Below, piece after piece: positions 35,669 to 42,544 of a DNA stretch of 42,544 bases. The notes below the pieces were generated by a model. The model saw only the letters and a program-made list of their open reading frames with translations. It was not told the DNA's origin and did not search any database. Numbering within the stretch: the first letter of the stretch is position 1; every line of letters begins with the position of its first letter. The position numbers were made by a program, and so were the translations under genes. Location: positions 3,163 through 45,706 of the forward strand of contig LAKY01000023.1 of the NCBI GenBank assembly GCA_000987045.1, in the 5' to 3' direction. This stretch comes from Clostridiales bacterium PH28_bin88 (GTDB taxonomy: Bacteria; Bacillota; PH28-bin88).

Positions 35669-36540
35669 TTAACGGAAATGCCTCAAAGCAAGAGGCTGAG
35701 AAAAGCTGGCAAGTTGCCTGGGTATTCATGAGCGGAATTTTATTCGCCGTACCGGTGATTCTGGGACTGCACCTGGATCAGCCCTTCCGGAGCATTACTA
35801 TCTTCTTCAAAGGCAACCCCACCTCACCCATGCCTTACGGGGTGCTCATCCTGTTCGCATGGCTGGTTGTCGCCATCTATGGCTTGTCGGCGCTCAGGAA
35901 GAATACTCTTACGCCGGAAAAGAGAAAAAGGTTGAGCATGCTGGGTGCTTTATGCGGCCTCCTGTTTGTTACTTACCTGGGGGTATTGCTCAGTGTGATG
36001 AAAGGAATAACGCTGTGGTACTCCCCCCTTAAACCGCTCCAGTACGTGGTGGGCACACTTGGCGTAGGGTCCGCCGTGGTTTTACTGGGGTACGTCCTGG
36101 CGGGTATGGGACGGGAGGAATTGACCCTCAAGCGGTTGACCGCCTGGATGCTGGTTGGCGTCGCGGCAACCACGGTAATCAAGGCTGTTACCGGGCTTTC
36201 CGGAGTGTACTATGCCAAGACACCGGGTCTATCCGCCGCCGGATTAGCTTTCAGCCAGCTCGGGTTGGAGTGGGTAATAGGATTACTGGTTCCTTTAGCG
36301 CTGCTCTGGTATGCTGTGCGGTCGACGGGGCAAAGTTCGGCAATATCTCTGGCGGCAATCGCGGTAGTCATCGGCGCCTTTGCGGAGAAGTTCAACCTGG
36401 TGATCGGGGGGCAGTTGATTTCGCGAACAGGCGGTATCCTGCCCCATGAAGCGCGGCATATCTGGGGGACGGAGGCATGGCAGGCCCTCGGGGGATTGGC
36501 CCTGGCGACAAAGGGTATCGGATTTGAACAATTCCCCTGA
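35669..36540 (+). pseudogene. nrfD: NrfD/PsrC-type membrane subunit, 5' end lost
   Basis: The 290 residues (SWQVAWVFMSGILFAVPVIL to GTEAWQALGGLALATKG) contain about eight hydrophobic segments and match the quinone-interacting membrane subunit of polysulfide reductase, formate dehydrogenase or similar oxidoreductases. The open frame continues upstream only because it is fused in frame to the ISL3 remnant (a chimeric ORF 35524-36540 that has no biological start). The N-terminal one or two helices are missing and no catalytic or iron-sulfur subunit gene is nearby, as if they were lost in the deletion. tatA downstream suggests the original operon encoded a Tat-exported enzyme. Confidence 0.8.
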
Positions 36541-36580
36541 TTGATGTGGCAAAGGCCCTGGGAATGGCATGCTGCCGCCC

Positions 36581-36757
36581 GGTTGCCGCCGGTCTGGGAT
36601 TTATGATAAACTTATGTTGGATCAGCCGGTAAAGATGGGCCAGGACCAGGAAGGCAAGCGTGTTTTGGAAAGCCTGGGCATTGAAAGTTACGTTGCGGTA
36701 GCAGACAATATTTATGACACGGTTGAGGAGCTGGTAGGGCAGGTGAAGGGCAGGTGA
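36581..36757 (+). pseudogene. 3' fragment of an unrecognised gene
   Basis: The last about 35 codons before 36757 look genuine (GKRVLESLGIESYVAVADNI, YDTVEELVGQVKGR) and the stop overlaps the next gene's GTG by four bases (GTGA), as in a coupled operon. No proper start or domain exists upstream; the sequence between the nrfD stop and about 36600 is not coding in this frame. It is most likely the remaining C-terminus of a gene removed by a deletion. Confidence 0.45.
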
Positions 36758-37092
36758 ACGGCGAACTGGGCCGGGGACCCGTCCGGTTTTTATCGGACGT
36801 AGTTAGTTTCCGCGTGAAAATGATGGGCATCGTCTTGATGTCCGTTTTTTTGCTGGGTATCTGGACTACTGTGGCTGACCGGATTGCCACGGGGCAGCTG
36901 CTGAGCCGGCAACTAGAGGAACACGGGATTGCCGTGGCCGAGGACATGGCGGCAAGAAGCGCCGACCTGATCCTTACGGGCAGACTGTATTCCGTTTATG
37001 AATTGGCTGAGCATACCATTGCCAATAACCGGAATGTCAGGTATATCATGATCTTGGACCCGGGGGGAAAAGTGCTGGCCCATACCTTCTGA
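36754..37092 (+). pseudogene. Histidine kinase reduced to its N-terminal sensor part
   Basis: GTG 36754 starts a frame with a membrane helix (MMGIVLMSVFLLGIWTTVAD) and the beginning of an extracytoplasmic sensor domain (LEEHGIAVAEDMAARSADLI, NNRNVRYIMILDPGGKVLAH). It stops after 112 residues; the second membrane helix, HAMP and kinase domains are missing. A response-regulator start follows 18 bases downstream, so the kinase body of perhaps 350 residues appears deleted precisely at the 3' side. Confidence 0.7.
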
Positions 37093-37110
37093 AGGGAGTG
37101 GTTAAATCCA

Positions 37111-37191
37111 ATGGCCAAGATCAGGCTCTTGTTGGCTGATGATCACGCGGTATTGCGCAGCGAAATGGAGCGTTCTCAAAAAAGGGGGTGA
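37111..37191 (+). pseudogene. NarL-type response regulator reduced to 26 codons
   Basis: After GAAGGGAG, ATG 37111 begins MAKIRLLLADDHAVLRSEME, the textbook start of a NarL/FixJ receiver domain including the acidic pocket DD, and then ends RSQKRG at TGA 37189-37191. All of the phosphorylation and DNA-binding parts are missing. It follows the truncated kinase and abuts tatA, whose ribosome site lies in its last codons. Confidence 0.75.
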
Positions 37192-37195
37192 ACCA

Positions 37196-37360
37196 GTGGT
37201 AGGGATTATTCCCCATATCGGGCCGTGGGAATTGGTGATTATTCTTGCGGTTGTACTGATTATTTTCGGTCCCGGTAAATTACCCGGAGTAGGCAAGGCT
37301 ATCGGGAGCAGTATCCGGGAGTTCCGCAAGGCTACCCGGGACGCCGGAGAAGGTGAGTGA
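37196..37360 (+). CDS. tatA: Twin-arginine translocase subunit TatA
   Basis: GTG 37196 behind AGGGGGTG gives a 54-residue protein. It has the N-terminal membrane helix (WELVIILAVVLIIFGPGKLP) with the conserved FGPGKLP hinge, then an amphipathic helix and short charged tail (VGKAIGSSIREFRKATRDAG), as in TatA/TatE. It is complete although short. No tatC is adjacent. Its position after the oxidoreductase and signalling remnants suggests it once served that exported enzyme. Confidence 0.92.
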   Translation: MVGIIPHIGPWELVIILAVVLIIFGPGKLPGVGKAIGSSIREFRKATRDAGEGE

Positions 37361-37395
37361 ACTTGGGGGTCTCCCTGCTGGGAGGCCTCTAAGTT
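37360..37395. terminator. Bidirectional terminator between tatA and lysR
   Basis: AACTT-GGGGTCTCCC and GGGAGGCCTC-AAGTT pair around the loop TGCT with one wobble and one bulge; a T-rich stretch follows on the plus side. It overlaps both convergent stop codons. Confidence 0.8.
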
Positions 37396-38291
37396 TCTCT
37401 CGGTAGTACACAGGATTTCCTCAAGAGGGACAGGAACGCCAGCGCCGCGGGGGAGAGCCGGGCATCCTTGGGGTACACGGTGAAAAGCGGGCGGGGAATG
37501 CTTAGCTGCGGGCCGTCCAACTCAACCAGTATTTCGTTTTGAAGCTCAATGTTGACGGTAGTGTGTGAAAGAAACGCTACTCCCATGCCGCCGGCCACGG
37601 CCCGTTTGATCGCTTCGGTATCCCCCAGGACGAAAGTCTTCGCCGGTGAAAAGCCATGGGAGGCCAGATGTCGTTCTGTAGTCCCGCGGCTGGCGGAACC
37701 CGGTTCCCGAAATAAGAACGTTTCTCCCGCCAGCGCCGGCAGGGGGATGCCTTTTTGTTGCGCCAACGGATGGCTTGGTTTGGCGACGAGCACCAGTTCG
37801 TCTTCCAGGAATTGTTCCGCATACATTCCTGTAGCTGACAGGGGGCCGGCCACGAAACCCAGATCAACCTGGCGGCTCGTTATTCGTTTTTCAATTTCCT
37901 CGCTGTTACCGACAGATAAATGCACATCTATTCCGGGATGTCTTTTTAGATATTCGGCGATGATGCCAGGGAGGATGTAGTTGCCGATGGTGGAGCTGGC
38001 CCCCAGGGAGAGTTCCCCCGTACCCAGGCTTTTGAACTCGCCCATCACCTGTGCCGCCTCCGATAATAACCCGAATATCCGTTCCGCATACTCGTACAGC
38101 CTCCGCCCGGCTTCCGTGAGCACCACCCCCTTGCCATGGCGCACCAACAGCTCCAGGCCCATCTCCTGTTCCAGGGCGGCCACCTGGCGGGACAGGGCGG
38201 GCTGACTGACATAGAGTACTTCCGCGGCCCGGGAAAAACTTCCGTGGTACGCTGCCTTATAAAACGCTCTCAGTTTTAGGAAATCCAGCAT
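37389..38291 (-). CDS. LysR-family transcriptional regulator
   Basis: The 300-residue regulator has the N-terminal winged helix-turn-helix (LRAFYKAAYHGSFSRAAEVL, VSQPALSRQVAALEQEMGLEL) and the LysR substrate-binding domain (GELSLGASSTIGNYILPGII and so on), a pattern seen in the CysL/YeiE branch that often controls sulfur or one-carbon metabolism. It is divergent from the DsrE-like gene, with a dyad in between, and is therefore a likely regulator of the dsrE-nifS-membrane protein set. Confidence 0.92.
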   Translation of the reverse strand: MLDFLKLRAFYKAAYHGSFSRAAEVLYVSQPALSRQVAALEQEMGLELLVRHGKGVVLTEAGRRLYEYAERIFGLLSEAAQVMGEFKSLGTGELSLGASSTIGNYILPGIIAEYLKRHPGIDVHLSVGNSEEIEKRITSRQVDLGFVAGPLSATGMYAEQFLEDELVLVAKPSHPLAQQKGIPLPALAGETFLFREPGSASRGTTERHLASHGFSPAKTFVLGDTEAIKRAVAGGMGVAFLSHTTVNIELQNEILVELDGPQLSIPRPLFTVYPKDARLSPAALAFLSLLRKSCVLPRET

Positions 38292-38381
38292 GCGCTAACA
38301 CCTCTATTCAACCCCGACATAAAAAGGGAATAAAATCGATCAGCTGCTAATTGAAGATGTATGATATTACTCAAGATCATA

Positions 38382-38394
38382 TGTGCTATACACA
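38382..38394. promoter_or_regulatory. Candidate LysR operator
   Basis: TGTGCTATACACA is an inverted repeat (T-N11-A form) in the lysR/dsrE intergenic region, upstream of a possible promoter whose -10 is TATATT at 38426-38431. Position fits an activator site for dsrE. Confidence 0.5.
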
Positions 38395-38503
38395 ATATGC
38401 ATTTCAGTTATGCCGGCTCTTGTGATATATTGTAACCAAAGTTTGCTGCCGCAGCAAGCCTTACAATAGGATGTAAAAAGATCAAAACAAGGAGGTATTC
38501 GTC

Positions 38504-38824
38504 ATGAAATTCGGTATAGTACTGGAAACAAAGGAAGCCGAGAAGGCCTGGAATGCTTTTCGTTTCGGGGTGGCAGCGCTCCAGCAGGGCCACCAGGTCA
38601 AGACTTTTTTGATGGGCGAAGCAGTGGAGTGTGAAGATGTCCAGGACCCTAAATATAACGTGTTGGAGCAGATGAACCTGTTCGCGGACGCCGGCGGGGA
38701 AATCCTGGCCTGTGGAACCTGCCTGAAGTCCAGACAAAAAGACGGTACAGACCTGTGCCCGCTTTCCACCATGTTTGATCTGGTGAAATTAGTGGAAGAA
38801 TCCGACCGGGTGATTTGTTTCTAA
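38504..38824 (+). CDS. DsrE/TusD-like sulfur-carrier family protein
   Basis: ATG 38504 behind AAGGAGG gives 106 residues with the DsrE-like fold (MKFGIVLETKEAEKAWNAFR, GHQVKTFLMGEAVECED). The putative persulfide cysteines are in ILACGTCLKSRQKDGTDLCP. Members of this family carry persulfide sulfur (or perselenide) between enzymes. It is followed after 90 bases by a cysteine desulfurase, which could load it, and preceded by a divergent LysR gene. A role in sulfur or selenium delivery is inferred from context. Confidence 0.85.
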   Translation: MKFGIVLETKEAEKAWNAFRFGVAALQQGHQVKTFLMGEAVECEDVQDPKYNVLEQMNLFADAGGEILACGTCLKSRQKDGTDLCPLSTMFDLVKLVEESDRVICF

Positions 38825-38914
38825 CAACCAGGCTTTGGACAGACACCACTGATACGCAACTTCGGTATTACGTACTCAGCTTTGCCATTGGAACTAAGTA
38901 CCGGGAGGGATACT

Positions 38915-40051
38915 ATGCAGTGGATCTACTTGGATTACAACGCCACCACGCCGGTCGCACCGGAAGTCATGGATGAGATGCTTCCTTACTTCTGGAATCA
39001 CTTCGGGAATCCATCCAGCGGTCACTGGTACGGGCAGCAGACCAAAAAGGCTGTAGATGAAGGCAGGGAACAAGTGGCTGCCCTGTTAGGCTGCCACCCC
39101 TCGGAAATAGTGTTCACCAGCGGCGGCAGCGAGGCGGACAATTACGCCCTCAAGGGAGTGGCCTGGGCCAGCCGCCACCGGGGCAACCACATCATCACCT
39201 CCCGCGTCGAACACCCGGCAATCCTCAACACGTGCCGGTACCTGGAGGGACAAGGGTTCCACATCACATACCTCCCCGTGGACCTGTACGGGATGGTGGA
39301 TCCGGAGGAAGTCAGGAAAGCCATTACCAGGGAAACCATTCTCATCTCCGTCATGCACGCCAACAACGAGGTGGGTACCGTCCAGCCGCTGGCGGCCATT
39401 GGTGAGATTGCCCGGGAGCACGGCATCACCTTTCACACCGATGCCGCCCAGTCGGTGGGCAAAATTCCTACCCGGGTTGAGGAACTGAAAGTGGACCTGC
39501 TCACAATAGCCGCCCATAAACTGTACGGCCCCAAGGGGATGGGCGCACTATATATCCGTAAGGGTACGGCCATTGAACAGTTCATTCACGGGGCCGGGCA
39601 CGAAAATGGCAGGAGGGCCGGCACGGAAAATGTGCCAGGCATTGTGGGCCTGGGCAAGGCCTGCGAGTTGGCAGCCAGCGCCCTCCCGCAAAGGGTCCGT
39701 ATTCTCACTGAGCTTCGGGATGAGTTTTTCCGGCTGTTACAGGATCAGGTGGGGGGAGTAACCCTGAACGGGCACCCGGTTGACCGGCTCCCCAACACCC
39801 TCAACGTCAGCTTTGCCGGTCTCAACGCAGCCGAACTGCTGGCTCAAACACCGGAAGTATGCGCTTCCACCGGGTCCGCCTGTCATCACGGCGCCCAAAC
39901 CATGTCCCCCGTGCTGGCAGCCATGGGGGTTGATGCCAATAGAGGTTACGGGGCTGTTCGCTTCAGCCTGGGGCAATGGACAACCAGGGAGGAGTTACAG
40001 GAGGCGGCAGGCATGCTTGGAAGACAGGTTCTCTCCATAAGGCGAGAGTAA
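38915..40051 (+). CDS. Cysteine desulfurase (NifS/IscS-like, PLP enzyme)
   Basis: The 378-residue enzyme removes sulfur (or selenium) from cysteine (selenocysteine). ATG 38915 after GGGAGGG gives the family start MQWIYLDYNATTPVAPEVMD. The PLP lysine is in LLTIAAHKLYGPKGMGALY. The catalytic cysteine lies in CASTGSACHHGAQTMSP, the NifS form with ACH in place of ACT. Length is standard. Its neighbours are a DsrE-like carrier and a membrane protein gene with an in-frame UGA; selD is 4 kb away. A selenocysteine-lyase-like or sulfur-mobilising role is possible. Confidence 0.9.
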   Translation: MQWIYLDYNATTPVAPEVMDEMLPYFWNHFGNPSSGHWYGQQTKKAVDEGREQVAALLGCHPSEIVFTSGGSEADNYALKGVAWASRHRGNHIITSRVEHPAILNTCRYLEGQGFHITYLPVDLYGMVDPEEVRKAITRETILISVMHANNEVGTVQPLAAIGEIAREHGITFHTDAAQSVGKIPTRVEELKVDLLTIAAHKLYGPKGMGALYIRKGTAIEQFIHGAGHENGRRAGTENVPGIVGLGKACELAASALPQRVRILTELRDEFFRLLQDQVGGVTLNGHPVDRLPNTLNVSFAGLNAAELLAQTPEVCASTGSACHHGAQTMSPVLAAMGVDANRGYGAVRFSLGQWTTREELQEAAGMLGRQVLSIRRE

Positions 40052-40152
40052 TATTTTCCTGTGGGATTAGCAGCAAGTAGGGATGGCTCTTGCCGGTCAG
40101 GATGATAGCTGCATAAATAGTAATAATTATAATGTTCAAGGAGAAAACATTT

Positions 40153-41259
40153 ATGAAGTTTACACCATTAAAATTTCAAGCATCATTAGCTGCAGGGGGT
40201 GTCGCCCTGATGCCCTTTAATTATTTACAGTTTGCAGTGCCCCATGGAAAAGGATTAATAAAACTATCAGATATCCCATGGGCAGAATTGACAATGAGTC
40301 AAACTACCTTGTATCTGCCTTTAATCGGAATTATGTTAGCATTTACGATGATCAACTTGCTTTTTACCGTCGTCTTTCTCAAGAGCCTGATGCAATGGCT
40401 TGCCAATAAGGAAGAGTATCATAGTTTTATAAGTAATCCATCAACCAATATAGGCATTTTTGCGCCTATCGCTTCCCTGTCTATGACGGCGAATGTAATT
40501 TGGGGTCCCCTGGGTTTTTTTATTCCCCAATTATCCTCTAACATACAAGTCCTGATGCTGCCGTCATTAATCTTCTTTGGATTTCTTTGGTTTATGCTTC
40601 TGAGACTGGAATTTAAGGTTCTTAAAATCTGGCTAAGCCAGCCCGTTGATGTAAGCAAATTAAATTTCGTATGGTTGCTTGACGTTTTTGCCTTTGGTCT
40701 GGTTAATTTAACGGGGTCAGGAATAGCCGCCATATCAAGTAACAGTGAGATCGCATCGATTGCAACCTTCGGGTCATTATTTACGTTAAGTATTGGTTTG
40801 TTCTTATTTATAACCAAACTCGCTTATCTGATTTACCTGCAGATAAAATCCACCAGATTACCGGAAAAGCCAGTACTGCCGGCTTATTTTTTAGTAATTC
40901 CCATTACCTGTTTGTTCGGGTTGAGTTTTTACAGGATTCTGATGTATTTGCACACGTATTTTTCCTTTGATGTTAAAATATTATCATTCTTTTTAATTAC
41001 TTTTTCGTACGTCATCACGATCGGCTGGGGTATCTTTAGCCTGTATTTGCTTAGTGATTACTTGAAAAACGATTTCGCCAAAAGTGATTTTTCCCCACCC
41101 CAGTGGGGTATGGTCTGAGCGTTGGTTGGCTCTCAAGTTTTGGGAGTTTATGTTTACGGGAATTATTACGCAAGTTCATTACTTTCGACGGTAAACTATG
41201 TGGAGCTTCTCCAATTCACTACAGTAGCAAATGGTAATAATACCCAGGCGGCATGTTAG
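40153..41259 (+). CDS. Multi-pass membrane selenoprotein candidate, 3' end cut by ISL3
   Basis: ATG 40153 behind AAGGAG begins MKFTPLKFQASLAAGGVALM. Eight or nine hydrophobic segments follow. The ordinary frame stops at UGA 41116-41118 (residue 322) after PPQWGMV, but the frame stays open and still reads like membrane protein: ALVGSQVLGVYVYGNYYASS and LLSTVNYV. A hairpin sits at the SECIS position, and the host has selenocysteine-SelD. At 41202 the right inverted repeat of an ISL3 element interrupts the gene; the hybrid frame ends at TAG 41259. I recall a TsoY family (seleno)protein of this kind in public annotation, unverified here. The gene is clearly more AT-rich than nifS next to it, suggesting separate ancestry. 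Confidence 0.7.
41116..41146 (+). promoter_or_regulatory. Putative SECIS hairpin in the membrane selenoprotein gene
   Basis: After the UGA, CTCTCAA and TTGGGAG form a seven-base stem with one wobble and the loop GTT at 22-24 bases from the U, nearly the same geometry as in selD (loop at 21-23). Confidence 0.55.
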
Positions 41260-41506
41260 GTAGAAATGGTGCCTGCCCAGGGCGTGTTAACAGATTGAAG
41301 CCGGCTTCGAACACCAACAGGAGCCGCCACCGGGGCGTTAGCCCCGGCTTGGCCTTGATATGGAGAGGGGCGGCGTGTTAGGCTCAAAAGCCAAGGCAGG
41401 CCAAGCCGATTGGCGGGGCTGCCCTTTAGCCTGCACAGACACGCCGCCCAGAGGCTCCATGTCAAGGCTGGCGGCGGTGCATAAGCTAGAAGTTAGCCTA
41501 CAGATG
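41247..41506. repeat. Structured GC-rich element with nested inverted repeats
   Basis: A 14-base direct repeat GGCGGC(A/G)TGTTAGG occurs at 41247 and 41369, with a related GGGCGTGTTAAC at about 41280. CCGGGGC-GTTA-GCCCCGG (41325-41350 region) is a perfect hairpin. A long arm CCTTGATATGGAG...GGGCGGCGTG (41353-41378) pairs with CACGCCGCCC...CTCCATGTCAAGG (41442-41466), and an inner GGCAG/CTGCC stem is enclosed. I do not recognise it as a known repeat. It could be a folded RNA, a MITE-like insertion or part of the IS end. Confidence 0.6.
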
Positions 41507-41550
41507 GTGGTCAACTAGATTAGGCCCGCGGATCGATCCCAGCTAGCAGT

Positions 41551-42544
41551 TCATGCGGAGACTTGGTGGATTTTCAGGATGAAATACTCGGTATCCCGAA
41601 AACCCTTAGCACGTCTTCGTAAAAGCGCTATGTTCGCGTTATTGGCCTCTAAGCGGGCCGTATTGATCGGGTATAAGCAATAGGTCCAAAGCCCCGAACG
41701 GTGGCGTTCCAGGCTGTCGGCGAATTTGGCTAACTGCGGTATACCCGACTCCCGCGCCAGTTGGCACCACTGGTCCATTGCATTGTTAAACTCGGGTACG
41801 GTGGGGCTATCCCATAGGGTCTGAAGCTGCTCTTTTAGGGCATACGAGATATTCAGGTTTTCGTTGGCCGCTAAAATGTCCAAAAGCCTCTCTTCCTTCG
41901 CCTCGCTTAGCTTAGAGCGGTTTTTGAGTAATAGGTAGCGACTACCTTTGATCAGTTCTTTCTCTTGGCTCTCGGCTCTTCTGAACTCATTACGCCGGAT
42001 TTGGTCCACGACCTTGTGGTAATTGGCAATGACATGGAACTTGTCAAAGACAATCTTGGCTTGGGGGCAGTATTTACGGGCTGCATTGAGAAAAGGTCCC
42101 CACATGTCCATGGCAATGGCCTGGATCTTCTGGCAGCGTTCAGGCCCTAGCTCCCGATAGAATTTAGCGACTGATGACTCTTTGCGTCCTTGCAGTACCC
42201 GGATTAAGCGATTGTTCCTCAAGTCAAAAACACAAGTCAGGTAGTCGTGTCCCTTGGCCCTGGCTACTTCGTCAAAGCCAATGAGGGTAAGGCCGTCTAA
42301 GCTGATTTCTTCAAATGTCCGTAGTAAATACTCTTTGTCGATCCGTTTGACCGTCTTCCAGTCCAGGTTAAAGTATGCTGCCACCTCGGACAATGTCATG
42401 TGACGGCAAAGGTAGGCAACTTGTTCTTCAAATCGTTTTGTGGCCCGGGCTCCGGGGTTAATAAACTCGAGCTTTTCGATCCGGATACCACAGTTTGGGC
42501 AATTAACCTCTCGCTGTTCGAAACGTAGATATACTATATGGCCA
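41551..42544 (-). CDS. ISL3-family transposase, N-terminus off the window
   Basis: At least 331 residues are visible: the zinc knuckle end (REVNCPNCGIRIEKLEF), a helix-turn-helix (MTLSEVAAYFNLDWKTVKRI), and the DDE catalytic core with D in LIGFDEVARAKGHDYL, D in AIAMDMWGPFLNA and E in NTARLEANNANIALLRR. The C-terminus ends ILKIHQVSA. The gene appears intact over the visible part and probably encodes an active DDE transposase. Compared with the remnant at 35.3 kb it has the 110 bases missing there. Confidence 0.93.
   Translation of the reverse strand, partial: GHIVYLRFEQREVNCPNCGIRIEKLEFINPGARATKRFEEQVAYLCRHMTLSEVAAYFNLDWKTVKRIDKEYLLRTFEEISLDGLTLIGFDEVARAKGHDYLTCVFDLRNNRLIRVLQGRKESSVAKFYRELGPERCQKIQAIAMDMWGPFLNAARKYCPQAKIVFDKFHVIANYHKVVDQIRRNEFRRAESQEKELIKGSRYLLLKNRSKLSEAKEERLLDILAANENLNISYALKEQLQTLWDSPTVPEFNNAMDQWCQLARESGIPQLAKFADSLERHRSGLWTYCLYPINTARLEANNANIALLRRRAKGFRDTEYFILKIHQVSA

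Larger units (their letters stand above)
41202..42544 (-). mobile_element. ISL3-family insertion sequence, left end off the window
   Basis: The right inverted repeat GGAGCTTCTCCAATTCACTA at 41202 mirrors the left repeat of the remnant at 35147 (GGCTCTTCTCCAAAACATTA). The transposase lies on the minus strand and runs past the window edge. About 320 bases of structured, non-coding sequence lie between the repeat and the transposase stop. The element is nearly identical to the 35.1-kb remnant where they overlap and is in the opposite orientation, so the two are likely of recent origin. It was inserted into the 3' part of the membrane selenoprotein gene. Confidence 0.88.

Noticed and set aside
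35524..36540. A single 338-residue transposase-NrfD fusion protein
   Set aside because: The first about 48 codons match the ISL3 copy at the right edge exactly and the rest is NrfD; the start lies inside the transposase sequence. It is a deletion junction, not a designed fusion.
41247..41506. Integron attC site
   Set aside because: GTTAGGC and GCCTAAC-like pieces occur, but spacing and the paired R/L boxes do not fit, and no integron integrase is present.

Overview
The window looks like a chromosome segment of an anaerobic, possibly thermophilic, low-to-mid GC Firmicute (Clostridia, Peptococcaceae/Desulfotomaculum-like). This is inferred from the mix of genes: an oxygen-sensitive glycyl-radical enzyme and its activase, a BlaI/M56 pair, a PocR-type histidine kinase, a DUF1540 protein, a NifX-like protein with a histidine tail, a type III-B CRISPR system and selenocysteine-coding genes. 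No rRNA or tRNA gene was recognised.

Layout. 0-4.5 kb: an edge-truncated lipoprotein, a decayed membrane/DUF881 locus, a small zinc-ribbon protein, an ECF sigma factor with its membrane anti-sigma-like partner, and a multi-stop pseudogene. 4.5-7.5 kb: pyruvate formate-lyase (pflB) and its radical-SAM activase (pflA). 7.5-10.8 kb: a BlaI-type repressor and M56 sensor protease with two dyad operators, and a coiled-coil membrane gene broken by one in-frame stop. 11-19.2 kb: a type III-B module on the minus strand, cmr1-cmr2(cas10)-cmr3-cmr4-cmr5-cmr6 followed by a CARF-HEPN effector, with a short five-repeat CRISPR array upstream and co-directional. Cas10 keeps GGDD but has no HD domain. No cas1, cas2 or cas6 is present. 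An IS200/IS605 element (tnpA+tnpB) sits on the presumed leader side of the array.

21.3-27.3 kb: alanine dehydrogenase and a sodium:alanine symporter, divergent from a PocR-domain histidine kinase and an AraC-type response regulator, plus a soluble chemoreceptor-like protein. 27.5-32.1 kb: a hypothetical gene, a LOR/SDH-family enzyme overlapping in logic with the adjacent arginase (arginine to ornithine to proline), DUF1540 and other small proteins, a CGGC-domain protein and a NifX-like protein. 32.2-37.2 kb is a gene graveyard: a YkvI-like gene with an internal deletion, an ACR3/BASS transporter with a one-base frameshift, an ISL3 remnant fused to an nrfD fragment, and a histidine kinase and response regulator reduced to their 5' ends.

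The most interesting signal is selenium. selD (33.9-34.95 kb, minus strand) reads through an in-frame UGA at the active-site position, with a hairpin just after it. A membrane-protein gene downstream of a DsrE-like protein and a cysteine desulfurase also continues in frame past a UGA with a similarly placed hairpin, and is then cut by an ISL3 insertion. selD, dsrE-like, nifS-like and the membrane selenoprotein gene lie within 8 kb, with a LysR regulator divergent from dsrE. The two ISL3 copies are inverted with respect to each other and flank this region.
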